From the NCBI GenBank assembly GCA_032719365.1, contig CM064867.1, positions 44,293,651-44,357,650 on the forward strand: 64,000 nt of DNA, given 5' to 3'. The notes beneath the pieces were generated by a model that worked only from the letters and a program-made list of their open reading frames with translations, ran no database searches and had not been told where the DNA came from. This document shows, piece by piece, positions 22,042 to 33,995 of this stretch (its first letter is position 1; each line of letters opens with the position of its first letter). Source of the stretch: Prinsepia uniflora (lineage: Eukaryota; Streptophyta; Magnoliopsida; Rosales; Rosaceae). The translations under genes and the position numbers were made by a program.

Positions 22042-23579
22042 CCAGTGTACATTGTGATCTACTAACTGTTAAACACGGATTTGTGTGGGTCCCAAGAATG
22101 AATGAGCCCAGAGGCTAGAAAGGTAGCACAAATGGGCATGTTGGACCCGGGATGAGATTATTCCCAGTGAATTCCTTAAGTGGAATGTGTGTCTAACGAG
22201 TCTAGAATATGATGGGATATCCCTTAGGCCTTATAGGTTGTATAAGATGTGGTTCACCAGCAGAATTTTCTCGGTAACCGGATATGCCAATGATGGCATG
22301 GATGAATGTTATGAGGTTGGACTCAAAAGAAGTCAAGATTAGACTCGAGAGGAGTCGAGACAGGAAAATGGGACTCAAAGTGAGTCAGGATATTTGTTAG
22401 GACTCGAGATGAGTCATGGTAATGTATTAGGGCTCGGGATGAGCCGTAAAGGTTTAAATATAACTATGGTTTTTAACACGATCGACCCTTTGATTGCGAA
22501 ATGTTTGGCACCTGGAATGCCAAGGACTAGTATAAGGCTAGATACTTATGGGATATGAATTTATGGATTGGTATTATTTAACCCTGTTTACTGGGCTTAT
22601 GGACTTGGATGGGTCATGTCCATTTCAATTAGTGATTGAAGGTTCGGGCAGAGAACCATAGTACACAGAGTTTTGGACTTAGGAGATGGTCGAGTGCAGT
22701 GGGACGCCAGTTGGGTCCACTGGGTGATACAATGCTAAGGTTAATTGCTCATGATTGTGGTTTGTCTGGTCACATCATAAAGAAATGGTTATATCGATTA
22801 ATAAAGTGATATGGCACTGTTGGGGTGCAATGGAGTAGGGATTGGCTCCTGCATTAATTGTTGATGTGACAGGCGAGGGAAGAGTTGGTAGGGCCCATGA
22901 TGGACCGCAGGGGGTGGTTAGTTAAGACCACATGCCTGAGGATTACAGTTACTTAGTAATAGGCCTGAGCAGCCTCTGGAGGGGTGACATGGATGTAAGT
23001 ATAACCAGGACGTATGTATTCGGTAGCTCCCGGGCTATCCACTCTTCCATGTCTTGAGATTGTATAATGGACAGATATGGATATGTCTCTGATTGGTTAA
23101 GGTATGGCAGTCGGTGAGTCGACTGGAGCTATGGATGTGATAAATTTGATGATATCTATGTGGTAATTATATCTGGTGAAATTGGTGATCCTTAAAGTGG
23201 GTAGACCCCTATGATGTGAGGTTACCAATGATGATTGGTGGCATTCACCTAGTGGCTGATCTAGGGTATTCCTGGCCTTGGATGATTTGGACGTAATCCT
23301 TGGGATGGATTGATTGATGACTCATGATACCTCTATCGAGTATGTCGATTAGAGAGTGATATGTGGAGTCCAAGATTGCCAGACTCGAGGATGTTACCCT
23401 CTAGAATTGTATTGAACCTCTTAATTGATAGACTGTTGGTATGAGGTAATCAAAGTTCACGGCTCAGATGTGTGGCATATGTGATTAGTGTATTAGTGTA
23501 TGAGATGCCTAGTGATGGCTGAAGATGTACGAATTTTTTTAATATGTTTCCTGAGGTTTTGCCAGGATGAGAGATTGAG

Positions 23580-23845
23580 TTTATGATGGAGATCATGCCA
23601 AGTATACGAGTTGTTTCTCGGACACCCTGGTATGTGGCACCTATGGAGTCATAAGGACTGAAGGTGCAAGTACATGACTTGATAGACACTGGTTCGTTCG
23701 GTCGAGTGTAGCCGTGGAGAACACAGTGGTGTTAAAGAGGAAAAAAGGACGATGGTCCGAGCTTACATGTCAATTATGGACAACATAAAAAGGTAACGGT
23801 ATGGGATGAGTATCCCTTCTCATGTGCTAATGATTTGAGGTTCTG
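23580..23845 (+). pseudogene. Reverse transcriptase N-terminal remnant
   Basis: The translation, with interruptions, follows the order seen at the start of chromovirus RT: a SRTPWYVAPME-like block, then LKVQVHDLIDTG (family LKVQLQELLDKG), then PW, a KKKDDG-like block and KVTVWDEYPF (family KVTIKNKYPLP). The catalytic FxDD region is not visible. Stops replace the Trp/Gln positions. A near-identical copy lies at about 26760-27018. Confidence 0.65.
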
Positions 23846-24899
23846 TTGGAAATATGTGATTAGTGGGCCTAGTGAGAGTGGCCAACATGGTGATGACTAA
23901 CAGTCATGAGTATAAGAGAAAACTATGATGTCCGGATTTGATATGGCTAAGGTTAGTCAATAGTGATACCTTTGAATGGGCAAATGAACTGGTTTGTTTG
24001 TGAGATGAATTGATTATGATAACATTGAGATGTTGGTGTGTCCACATCTACAGATAGGCATGTGATATACCGAACATATGTATTGAATGCCCGAAGAGAG
24101 AGAAAATATATGGTTGAATAAGTGTTAGGTCTGATCGACAAGAGTATGTTTGTGGAACATATACGAATAAAGGTTGGGATTAGTTTGAATCCTAGGAAAA
24201 ACAAATGTATTGGTCAATGGAAAATAATTAAAGACTGTCACGGGGAACAAGAGTTGTTTTGAGATTGGATGGATACCACAGAGGAGTGTAGAGGGTTTCT
24301 TTACAATATTTTTCCAGTTATGGTGATTGACCCGGAAGGAGGTCAGAGTTATTGGAAATGAGAACTGAGATAGAATGGTTATAAAGTGGAGAAACCATGA
24401 CTTATGTTCGATGTGACCCTTTTGTGTGCATAGTGATATGTCACTAAGAGATTTGGGATTTGGTGAGGTGTGCTTCGGTAGCATAGGGCTCGGATTGCCG
24501 ATGCTAACTAAGCCCTCAGGAGTTTTACTTTTCTTGCATGATTTGGGATCGACCATAGTGATCCATGGGTCGAGTATGCACAGGTCATACCTCAATGTGT
24601 GATGAGGCGATGGTCAGGATACATTGAGATTAAGATCGCATTGTTAGGTCAGGTATCCTTCGCGGGGAGGCTAATAATATAGCCGGTCGAGAATTGACAT
24701 GTTTGATAACGTAAGGATAGGTGAAATCCTGTTATTGATGGAACACCATAGGATTGGAGTAGTACATGATTTTGATCATTTGGACTACTGGAGTCCAACT
24801 GCAGGATCATACTTGGTGTATGATGTTGGATGGAGTCGAGGTTAACGAATGGATATGATTTGCAATATCGTATGAATGATTGTACTGTGTGCCAGTTAT

Positions 24900-25090
24900 T
24901 GGTAGAAGGTAGGCATGAATAAGTTCTATGATGATAAACACAATAGAAGGAAAAATTCAATTCATGATATTGAGTGAGACTGGAAAAAGGGGTACGTAGT
25001 GATTGACTTAATGAGGGGAATGAGTTCCCGATTTATTGGACCTTATGAGGTGTGGTCGGGTGGCATATGCATGGTGATTTAGGCCATTGT
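24900..25090 (+). pseudogene. Integrase C-terminal (GPY/F) remnant
   Basis: With two stops the frame reads YDDKHNRRKNS followed later by SSRFIGPYEVW. This matches the chromovirus integrase end, where a KSYADxRRR-like segment precedes LSPRFIGPYEV. The GPY motif is intact. Upstream integrase core motifs (HHCC, DDE) are too decayed to place. Confidence 0.7.
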
Positions 25091-25440
25091 ACCATGTCAC
25101 GAGTAGATTACATGTGATTGGCATGATGAAAATGATACTTAGGAGTTCTAGATTGTGTATACTCAAACGTTGAGCTAGGCTCCGTATCCCGAGTGTATCC
25201 CGAGTGGACTAGGGTCTGACTGCCCCTGGGGCAGGGGTTATAGAGAATTGTCCCGATGTTGATTCAATAATGAAGACTGATTTTTCTGATTTCGATAAGA
25301 TTAATAATGAGTTATATTCGGTTGAACCAGAAGGGTATGCGGTCGATTATATTTCTGGTTCACAAACATATTCCTCTGGAGAACTATCATGGTACCTACT
25401 AATTGGAATTTTGCGGATGAAATTATTTAAGGGGTTAGGT

Positions 25441-26429
25441 TGTAATGACCTGAAAATTCGAAAAAGGAAAATTTGGAAAATTTGAAGGAAATGACGATTT
25501 CGCCCCTAGTTATAAGGGCCGAAAGTTGACTTTTTGATCGGGACCTTGTTTGGACTTTCCGTAAGTACCGTTGGAAAGGTCTCGAGATGCTGAATCCGTA
25601 GACAAGCGGTATGCGTCAATCAGAGTTCGGATAACAAAGTTACGGGTCTAGATACATGAAGGGCATTTTGGTAATTTTGTTATGGCAGGACCAAAATGGG
25701 AATTGGGCAGATGAATGGCTGATTCAGCCGTGTGGGTGACTCAGTGAGGTACTTAAGTGACATCTGTCACTTGGTAAGAAAGATTAGTGGCAAGGATAAT
25801 GATAATTTGGTTTGAGTACGTATATGTGTACGTGTGTGTATTTGCGAAGGAAAAACAGGGCAGTAGTATGCTCAAACAGCAGACATCAATCTCGCTGTCT
25901 GATCGATCTGTTAGAGGAATAAAGAGATAATTAGAGAGGAAGAATAGAGAAGGAGAGAAGGTTGATTACCTGGAACCATACAGGAAACCCGAAGAACCAA
26001 ACCCATAGGGAATTCAAATGCTCCCAAAATCGAATTTGAATTTGTAGGTCGTGATACTCTAAATTGAGATTGGTTTGAGCTTTCTGGGACTGTTTTGATC
26101 ACGATTTCCTCAAGAATGAAAGGAATTGGTGTCCTTTTGGTTCAGAACGGACATGGCGGAAGTGGAGCAATTCGAGGATTGAGTTGTGTAATTGAAGGAT
26201 TAGAAGAATGAAATTGAGATTTGGAATTTGTTTATCATACTTCTATGAAGCTCCAGGACAAATCAATTTATAGGAATTGATGACCAGTGAGTGAATCGAA
26301 TGATGGGCAGACCTTGAACTCTCGAGGCTTGGTCGAATGCCTTTGAGGTAAGGAATCATAAAATTGAAATTACAGACCTTCAATTAACATTAAAACGATA
26401 TGATTAGCTTAATCAATTGAAGAAAAAAA
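25441..26429 (+). mobile_element. LTR-B fragment, 3' truncated
   Basis: It begins TGTAATGACCTGAAAATTCG right after AATTATTTAAGGGGTTAGG (polypurine-like), as a 3' LTR should, and follows the solo LTR at 12070 for about 1 kb. It stops near ATTGAAGAAAAAAAG, before the bracket arm, where a second copy of pol sequence starts. The distal 1.5 kb is missing. Confidence 0.75.
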
Positions 26430-27018
26430 GTGGCTTATCTTGGGTATTCCTGGACTTGGATGATTTGGACATAATCCTTGGGATGGATTGATTGATGACT
26501 CATGATACCTCTATCTAGTATGTCGATTAGTGGGTGATATGTGGAGTCCAGGATTGCCAGACTCCAGGATGTTACCCTCTAGAATGATATTTAACCTCTT
26601 AATCGATAGACTGTTGGTATGAGGTAATCAAAGTTCACGGGTTAGATGTGTGGCATATGTGATTAGTGTATTAGTGTATCAGATGAATAGTGATGGCTGA
26701 AGATGTACGGATTTTTTTAATACGTTTCTTGAGGTTTTTCCAGGATGAGAGATTGAGTTTATGATGGGACCAAGCCAAGTATACGAGTTGTTTCTCGAAC
26801 ACCCTAGTATGTGTCACCTATGGAGTCATATGGACTGAAGGTGCAAGTACAGGACTTGATAGACACTGGTTCGTTCGGCCGAGTGTCGCCGTGGGGAACC
26901 CAGTGGTGTTAAAGAGTAAAAAAGGACGATGGTCCGAGCTTACATGTCGATTATGGACAACTTAAAAAGGTAACGGTATAGGATGAGTATCCCTTCTCAT
27001 GTTCTAATGATTTGTGGT
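26430..27018 (+). repeat. Duplicate of the pol block at 23260-23850
   Basis: From AGTGGCTTATCT to CTAATGATTTG this segment matches 23260-23840 nearly base for base, covering the protease end and RT start. It differs at scattered positions and by small deletions. It follows an LTR, so the arrangement is interior, LTR, partial interior: either a tandem element with a deletion or two insertions of one family. Confidence 0.85.
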
Positions 27019-27742
27019 TGGGTTGCTTGGGCCGTGGCCTTGAGCCTTAGGTGGAGCTGAATGTCTCAAAGGTGCATACCACCATCTTGATACTTCCTTC
27101 ATCTTGCCTCCTATAAAGACCATCAAACCCGCACAAACTATTAGGCACAACATCAAATTTCTCACCAAAACAATTAAGTTGAGTAAAGAACTTAAATGGT
27201 GAAGATAAGGATAAGGAAGGCCCTGGAAAAGTAAGGATAAGAGGTGCTGTAATTTCAAGGACCTCGGCCAAAACTTGGTGAAATGCCTACGGGTTTTGTT
27301 CTATTTCGTGAACATCAAGAGCATGACACGAGGTGCATTCATTGGTGCTATCTGTGGGTGGTAAGGGGACATGCACATAATTATCCTCATCATCCCAATC
27401 GGGTTCCCAATGAAGCTTAAGTCGAAGGTGCTCTAGTTCATTGCCCTCTAAGAGGGCTTCCCGTAGTGTTCTTTGAAATCGGGCCTCGTTCAGTGCATCC
27501 CGAAGTGTTTTTTGAGGTTGGGTAGGGCGAGGAACCAAATGAGGAGGAGTTCAAGGGTAAGGTAATGGTTCACTCCATCCATGATGGTGTGGCTCCATAT
27601 AGGGCTGATTGTAAGGCTCAGGCATGTACATGGAATCTTGGGGGTATGCCCATCCACCTTGACTACTTGGATCCGAAGGAATGTTTGCGTAGGGCTCGTA
27701 GGCCCAACCTTGATAAGAATAATAGCTATTCTAGGATTCCAT
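27019..27742 (-). pseudogene. Broken copy of the unknown ORF of the Athila-like element
   Basis: This is the minus-strand copy of the reading frame at 31399-32337, starting at an ATG on 27742 and running into the truncation at about 27019. In-frame stops occur early (TAG at codon 4, TGA near codon 64) and later, and a short deletion removes roughly ten codons in the middle. At the position where the 31-32 kb copy has TAG, this copy has TAC (Tyr), which shows the longer frame is ancestral. The function is unknown. Confidence 0.7.
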
Positions 27743-27850
27743 GGTACCAAGACACGTCACAAAATGAAAACTAAAATTTTATATACAAAAAAAGAAGAAA
27801 AACTACTTAGTCAAAGGAATCAAATAAAATGGACACCGTTGAGGAGCAAG

Positions 27851-27868
27851 TCCACGAAAGCGTCGCCA
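27851..27868 (-). other. Decayed Asp-tRNA-type primer binding site
   Basis: On the minus strand TGGCGACGCTTTCGTGGA lies just after the LTR end. It resembles the Athila/Tat primer site TGGCGCCGTTGCCGGGGA at most positions. It marks the beginning of the truncated second interior. Confidence 0.7.
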
Positions 27869-28064
27869 AAAAACTGATAGAGATTTTACCAATCACAAAA
27901 GATGTACTAGGCAAAACCTCTACGTGTAATAAACATTGCAAGCGCACAAGACGTGTAGATAGTATAGATGCAAGCAAAGGTCGATCCCACGAAGACTTGT
28001 TCAATGATATCCAATTCCGTTTAACTCAATTGACTTAAGTGGAGTAATTAAAAAGCAAATATGT

Positions 28065-28101
28065 GGGGGGGGGGGGGGGGGGGGGGGGAGGGGGGGCGGG
28101 G
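28065..28101 (+). repeat. Long G homopolymer tract
   Basis: Twenty-four G, then A, seven G, C and four G. The homologous place in the right LTR (near 32657) has only six G. It could fold as a G-quadruplex on this strand, or it may be a sequencing or assembly artefact. Confidence 0.9.
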
Positions 28102-28886
28102 TTGTCGCGTTTTATAAATTAAGTGCATGTATTTGAATTAAGTGCCCGTGCAGGGGTCCGACTAAGGTTTACCCCACACATATTATCTTCACTAAGATTG
28201 CATGTTTAAGCATGATGTGCCCGCCCTTAAACAACTATTACCGATTGTGCGTTATAATGAATGAAACATGAAGAAGATTTAATGACACTACACTGTCCCT
28301 AGAAAAGTGAGGTGCAGACCTAGGATGTAATGAGTTTACATTACGAATAAGATTCCCCCTCTTAAACGTGAGGCTACAAATTGCAGAGTGAACACAAACA
28401 ACGAGGAGATCCGTCAAGCAATTACATCAACAATTATACACAAATAAGGTAGCTAAGCTTGTAAACATAAATTGGGTTCATGAAGCGTAGTACTCCAACA
28501 AATCCAGGCATGCGTAACAATCATAATCAAGAGCAAGAAATCTAAGTAAGAACTAACATGGCTAGGGCTTCAAGTAACCCTAGCCCTAATTACACTACTC
28601 AAACATTATTGAATTAACGAATAACATAATTAAATGCATAAGAAACATAAAACGATAAAAGAATAAATAAACACAAATACTAAAGAATAGCAAGGAGTTG
28701 GAAAAGGGCTCAAACACTCTTCTTCTCCCAAGCCTCAGGTCCTCCTTAGCACAAGCTTGAATCCAAAAGCATAAAACAATAATAAAATACGGCTAGATTA
28801 TGTATATAAATTGAGTATGAATTTTGACAGAGTTTTGGGACCTAGGAAGGTAAATTCGGCCCTCTACAGTAAACTCTAATGCCCCT

Positions 28887-28894
28887 ATTTATAA
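28887..28894 (-). promoter_or_regulatory. LTR TATA box
   Basis: TATAAATA on the minus strand followed by GGGGC. The homologous motif is conserved in the right LTR (33554-33561) and in the Athila LTR (50740-50747), which supports it as the Pol II core promoter of this group. Confidence 0.6.
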
Positions 28895-29553
28895 CAGAAA
28901 AATTAATCCTCTTAAAAGTAGGAGGGGTTAATTAAATTCTATAAGAAAAATGATTCCTAAATAATTAAGAAATCTAATTAAAACCTTTCCTACAAGTAAA
29001 GGAATTAAAAATAAGAATACAAAAGGAAAAAGGACTAAAATCCCTATACAATATGGAGAATAAATGTGGAAGGAACTTGAAATTGACCTAAAAATAAAAG
29101 AAAATCTGGAATTAAAGCTGCAGGAACCAATTTCGGTGGTCAATCACCGAAATAGAAGCAGTCAAAGGCGCCAAGGCTACTATGCAGGCGTTCGGTGGCA
29201 GTCCACCGAACCGGAAGACACCACCTCAGCACACGCGCGCGGAAGAACAAGCCAGCCGTTCGATATGCGCTTATCGAATGGTCCAAAGCTACAGTAACCG
29301 CAAATTAAATCCTTCATTCGGTGGTTATCCACCGAATTTCCTATGCAATCTTCTTTCCTTCATAACTTCTTTGTTTCAACTCCGATTTAGGTGATTCTTT
29401 AGCTCAAATTCTCATAATTCCAAGCTCTATTTGATCTACACATTTCTCACAAAATATATTATTTTGTCCAACTGAATAGAACAAAATATTAACAAAATAT
29501 AAGTAAAACGACGTTAAATCATGGATAAAACATGCATAAATTATAACCTATCA

Positions 29554-31398
29554 AATACCCCCGAACCTATATTTTGCTAGTCCTCGAGCAAAATACAAAA
29601 CAAAAGACTCGATCTAGTTAAGATAAGCATTTAAACCTCTAGGTTCACCTAGTAGGAGGAGTTTTGTCTCCTGAGGGTTATAGCAGCACGATGCTCACAA
29701 ACGTTTTACTTAACACAAAGGATGTTAGAAATCATGCGTCAACAAGTTAATAAGAATCAAGAATAGAAAACAAACTCACACAAACCAAGAAATATGCCAT
29801 AACCGTGAACTCAAGGTGTTAAGTGTTTATACCAATATCCCAAATGATCAAACTGGAAAACAATGTCATCTAAACACCTTAGAAAGATTTCGCCTCAACT
29901 CCAATCCTCTCTAGGCATCACCCAATACGGTTAAGAATCCTAAGGCATTCACTCAACAAGCATATGTGATGATTTTATGTAAAGACAATTAAGTTAATCA
30001 CATATGCATTTCAATGAAGAACAACACTTTATATGTAAGTAATGATCTCACGAAGGAATTGAAGTTTACGAATAGAGATACGTACCTTAATCCTTTGCAT
30101 AACCATTCACAAGATCAATAGGTCTTCATTCACGGGTTGTAATGGGGCTAGGTTCTTGGGTTAAGAAAGAAAAGTTGGAATTCAAAGAACCTAAACCGCT
30201 TCAAGGCATGAGAAGTCATGACTTGGACATTGAGTACCAGATTATAAAACCGTGCTTAAGCTCACAACAATGCTCTAATTGAGGTACTTGGCTCACTTGA
30301 CTCAATTCAAAGTTCATTACTTTTTGTTTTCGTTTCTCTTTTTCTTTTCTCATTTTTTTTTCTTTTGCATTCTTTTCTCTTCTTTTGAACTTGATATATT
30401 TTTGTTTATATGAGCTGAGCCAAGATCATGCAATAACTTCCTCACTTTACTGAGTTTTGAACGATCTTTTCCATTCAAACATACTTCCATCACATGAGTA
30501 TAAGTAGCACAAAACATCAACATATATCCTCCTCACCATGAAGATGCAACCTTGTCACAAGTTTAGATTATAGGGTGTAGCCATTATGAACGGTTCAAAA
30601 CTTGGTTAGGTCATATTGTAGGTGAAGAACAAAATGGCTAAGTGTTTGGCTTGAAAGGGGCTTAGGGAGCATGCAATGTGGATGAGGAAAAGAAGGGCCT
30701 TTAGGAGCTAAAAAACACATAGCCTATATCACATCTCATAAACAATTACACACTAAATCAAGAGCATCCAATAGATTTGGTTCATTAAACATCAACGCAA
30801 ATAAAAAGAGATCATGCAATTAAGAACAAAGTGATGAGTGTTTGAGAGTAGAAACAAGTAGATCACTCAGAAAGAAAGGAAATCAAGCTCAAAGATCTCA
30901 CAATAGTAGTCTCCACTAATTTTCTAAGCATGCGAAAATTCAATTGCTTTGGTTGCTTAATCACTAGATTATGGTTTCGTGAAGTGCAAGTGTGAATTCA
31001 ATGGCAATGGAAATGATTCTTAGTAAGTACCAGCAATTCTCATGTTCTATACATTCATATTAACTTGTTTAGGCATAAAAACTAGCGTCACAAAACAAAA
31101 AACAGCAAAGAAAACAGAACAAAAAATAAAAAACAGCAAGCTAAAAAAAGCAGAAACTGAAGAAAAAAAACAGCAAGCATTTCAAAACAGAAACGGAGTT
31201 GTGTACCCCTAAACTTAAGTCCAATACCCGAAAACCTAAATGAAACATTGTCCTCAATGTTTTGAGCATAAAAGGAGGACAAAATCATGACTTATAAGGT
31301 AAAAAACGTCCATATGAAAGAGGGAACAAACCAGGGCAAGGTTGAGCACCTAGAATGCTTGCGGTCCAAGAGGCACTTGAGGGGCTCCAAACCTGGCC
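29554..31398 (-). mobile_element. Non-coding 3' interior of the Athila-like element
   Basis: On the minus strand this stretch runs from the end of the unknown ORF to the polypurine-like tract, with GCTCGAGGACTAGCAAAATA close to the LTR, the arrangement typical of Athila and Tat elements. It is A/T-rich and repetitive in places (30340-30400 T-rich; 31085-31180 AAACAGC-rich). I see no RT or integrase motif, so the element has no pol. Confidence 0.65.
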
Positions 31399-32220
31399 CT
31401 ACTTTAGTGGTATCTTGCCTGCAACATAAATGAATTGATTAGTTCTACAAGTAGAAATCCACTTCCTAAACATTAACATTTTAGGGAACAAGTACAATGA
31501 AGATTTGAATGTAAGTAAAAACTGCTTGATCCCAATAGACAAGTAAGCATAATGATCGAAGTGGGGGGGCCATGGAGGGTCCTTGGGTTGCTTGGGTCGT
31601 GGCCTTGAGCCTTGGGTGGAGCTGAATGTCTCAAAGGTGCATACCACCATCTTGATACTTCCTTCGTCTTGCCTCCTACAAGGACCATTAAAACTGCACA
31701 AACCATTAGGGACAACATCAAATTTCTCACCAAAACAACTAAGTTGAGTAAGGAACTTAAATGGTGAAGATAAGGATAAGGAAGGCCCTGGAAAAGTAAG
31801 GATAAGAGGTGCTTGAGGAGTTGAGGCTGGAAGGATAGGTGCTCGAATTTCAGGGACCTCGGCCAAAACTTGGTGAAATGCCTGCAGGTTTGGTTCTATT
31901 TCATGAACATCAAGAGCATGACCCGAGTTGCATTCATTGGTGCTATCCGTGGGTGGTAAGGGGACATACGCATCATTATCCTCATCATCCCAATCGGGTT
32001 CCGAATGAAGTTTAAGTCGAAGGTGCTCTAGTTCCTTGTACTCAAAGAGGGCTTCCCATATTGTTCTTTGAGATCGAGCCTCGTTTAGTGCATCCCGAAG
32101 TGTTTTTTGAGGTCGGGCAGGCCTAGGAACCAAAGGAGGAGGAGTCCAAGGGTAGGGTGATGGTTCACTCCATCCGTGGTGGCATGGCTCCATATAGGGC
32201 TGATTGTAAGGCTCAGGCAT
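31399..32220 (-). CDS. Unknown 273-aa ORF of a non-autonomous Athila-like element
   Basis: This is the longest uninterrupted minus-strand frame of the element. The likely original start is the ATG at 32337, 38 codons upstream in frame, opening MESWNSYYSS. A TAG at 32221-32223 now separates it from this ATG (MPEPYNQPYM). The protein has a Pro/Tyr-rich N-terminus, a charged block KTLRDALNEA, an acidic stretch EPDWDDEDND, a second Pro-rich part, and an aromatic C-terminal half containing LSIGIKQFLLTFKSSLYLF. There is no gag fold signature, zinc knuckle, or pol motif. It starts about 110 bases after the primer site, where gag normally sits. A broken copy is at 27019-27742. I do not recognise its function; it may be a relic of an Athila reading frame. 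Confidence 0.55.
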   Translation of the reverse strand: MPEPYNQPYMEPCHHGWSEPSPYPWTPPPLVPRPARPQKTLRDALNEARSQRTIWEALFEYKELEHLRLKLHSEPDWDDEDNDAYVPLPPTDSTNECNSGHALDVHEIEPNLQAFHQVLAEVPEIRAPILPASTPQAPLILTFPGPSLSLSSPFKFLTQLSCFGEKFDVVPNGLCSFNGPCRRQDEGSIKMVVCTFETFSSTQGSRPRPKQPKDPPWPPHFDHYAYLSIGIKQFLLTFKSSLYLFPKMLMFRKWISTCRTNQFIYVAGKIPLK

Positions 32221-32445
32221 CTACATGCAATCTTGGGGGTATGCACGTCCCCTTTGATTACTTGGAACCGAAGGAACGTTTGCGTAGGGCTCGTAAGCCC
32301 AACCTTGGGAAGAATAATAGCTATTCCAAGATTCCATGGTACCTAGAAACGTGACAAAATGAAAACTAAAATTTTATATACAAAAGAAGAAGAAAAACCA
32401 CTTAGTCAAAGCAATCAAATAAAATGGCCACCGTTGAGGAGCATG

Positions 32446-32463
32446 TCCACGGCAACGGTGCCA
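32446..32463 (-). other. Asp-tRNA-type primer binding site
   Basis: TGGCACCGTTGCCGTGGA on the minus strand differs in two positions from the Athila/Tat consensus TGGCGCCGTTGCCGGGGA. It lies six bases inside the LTR end at 32470. Confidence 0.8.
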
Positions 32464-33553
32464 AAAACTTGATAGAGATTTTACCAAGCACAAAAGATGT
32501 ACTAGGCAAAACCTCTACGTGTAATAAACATTGCAAGCGCACAAGACGTGTAGATAGTATAGATGCAAGCAAAGGTCAATCCCACGAAGACTTGTTCAAT
32601 GATATCCAATTCCGTTGAACTCAATTGACTTAAGTGGAGTAATTAAAATGCAAATATGGGGGGTTGTAGCGTTTTATGAATGAAGTAAATTAACTAATAA
32701 TAACTAAATAAGTCGAGCTAGGGTTTTTATCCACCTTTACCAATTATAGTTCCGTTAGATTTCCTTGATTGGATTACTATGCATGTATCTGAATTAAGTG
32801 TCCGTGCAGGGGTCCGTGCAGGGGTTCGGCCAAGGCTCACCCCACACATATTATCTACTCTTAGATTGCATGTTTAAGCGTGATGTGCCCGCCCTTAAAT
32901 AACTATTACCGATGGTGCGTGATAATGCATGAAACATGAAGAAGATTTAATGACACTACACTGTCCCTAGAAAAGTGATGTGCAGACCTAGGATGTAATG
33001 AGTTTAGATTACGAATAAGATTCCCTCTCTTAAACGTGATGCTACAAAGTGCAGGTTGAACACAAACATCGAGGTGATCCGTCAAGAAATTACATCAACA
33101 GTTATACACAAATAAGGTAGCTAAGCTTATAAACATAAATTGAGTTCATGAAGCGCAGTAATCCAACAAATCCAGGCATGCGTAACAATCATAATCAAGA
33201 GCCAGAAATCTATGTAAGAACTAACATGGCTAGGGCTTCAAGTAACCCTAGCCCTAATTACACTACTCAAACATTATTGAATTAACAATAACATAATTAA
33301 ATGCATAAGAAACATAAAATGATAAAAAAATAAATAAACACAAATACTAAAGAATAGTAAGTAGTAGGAAAAGGGGCTCAACACTCTTCTTCTCCCAAGC
33401 CTCACGTCCTCCTTAGCACAAACATGAATCCAAAAGCATAAAACAATAATAAAATACGGCTAGATTATGTATATAAATTGAGTATGAATTTTTACAGAGT
33501 TTTGGGACCTAGGAAGGTAAATTCGGCCCTCCGACAATAAACCCTAATGCCCC

Positions 33554-33561
33554 TATTTATA
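33554..33561 (-). promoter_or_regulatory. LTR TATA box
   Basis: TATAAATA on the minus strand, positioned as in the other two Athila-type LTRs of the window. Confidence 0.6.
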
Positions 33562-33797
33562 AGAGAAAAATTAATCCTCTTAAAAGTAGGAGGTTTTAAT
33601 TAAATTCTATAAGAAAAAGGATTCCTAAATAATTAAGAAATCTAATTAAAACCTTTCCTACAAGTAAAGGAATTAAAAATAAGAATACAAAAGGAAATAG
33701 GACTAAAATCCCTATACAATATGGAGAATAAATGTGGAAGGAACTTGAAATTAACCTAAAAATAGAAAAAATACGGAATTAAAACTGCAGGAACCAA

Positions 33798-33995
33798 TTT
33801 CGGTGGTCAACCACCGAAATAGAAGCAGTTAAAGGCACCAAGGCTATTGTGTATCGTTCGGTGGCAGTCCACCGAACCAGAAGACACCACTTCAGCACAC
33901 GCGCGCGGAAGAACTGGCTAGCCGTTCGATAGGCGCTTACCAAATGGTTCAAAGCTACAGTAACCGTAAATTAAATCCTTCATTCGGTGGTTATC
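33798..33995. repeat. Three CGGTGG-N-CCACCG inverted motifs
   Basis: TTTCGGTGGTCAACCACCGAAA (stated here as arms TTTCGGTGG and CCACCGAAA), then TTCGGTGG/CCACCGAA, then TTCGGTGG with a CCACTGAA arm. Each is a short-loop hairpin. The same trio is found in the middle LTR at 29131-29336. Confidence 0.75.

Larger units (their letters stand above)
21885..25440 (+). pseudogene. Decayed Tekay/Del-like chromovirus interior (copy 1)
   Basis: Fragments of a gag-pol interior occur in the expected order on the plus strand: gag start (21922), protease-like block (about 23180-23400), RT N-terminal block (about 23580-23845) and integrase C-terminal GPY-type block (about 24910-25080). The interior ends with ATGAAATTATTTAAGGGGTT before the LTR at 25441. 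Stops and frameshifts interrupt every domain, and large parts of gag and RT-RNase H are missing. Many changes look like C-to-T or G-to-A, as expected for methylated repeats. It cannot encode a working polyprotein. Confidence 0.75.
27875..29553 (-). mobile_element. Middle LTR of the Athila-like non-autonomous element
   Basis: The LTR reads TGATAGGTTATAATTTATGC from 29553 on the minus strand and ends CTCTATCA at 27875. It matches 32470-34219 along its length but lacks about 95 bp near 28105, where a long G run has appeared. It is preceded by a GGTTCGGGGGTATT polypurine-like tract (29554-29568) and followed by a primer-like site, so it acts as 3' LTR of one unit and 5' LTR of the next. Confidence 0.85.

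Noticed and set aside
24125..24595. 156-codon minus-strand reading frame
   Set aside because: It is antisense to decayed integrase-region sequence of the plus-strand chromovirus. The length comes from biased composition, not a gene.
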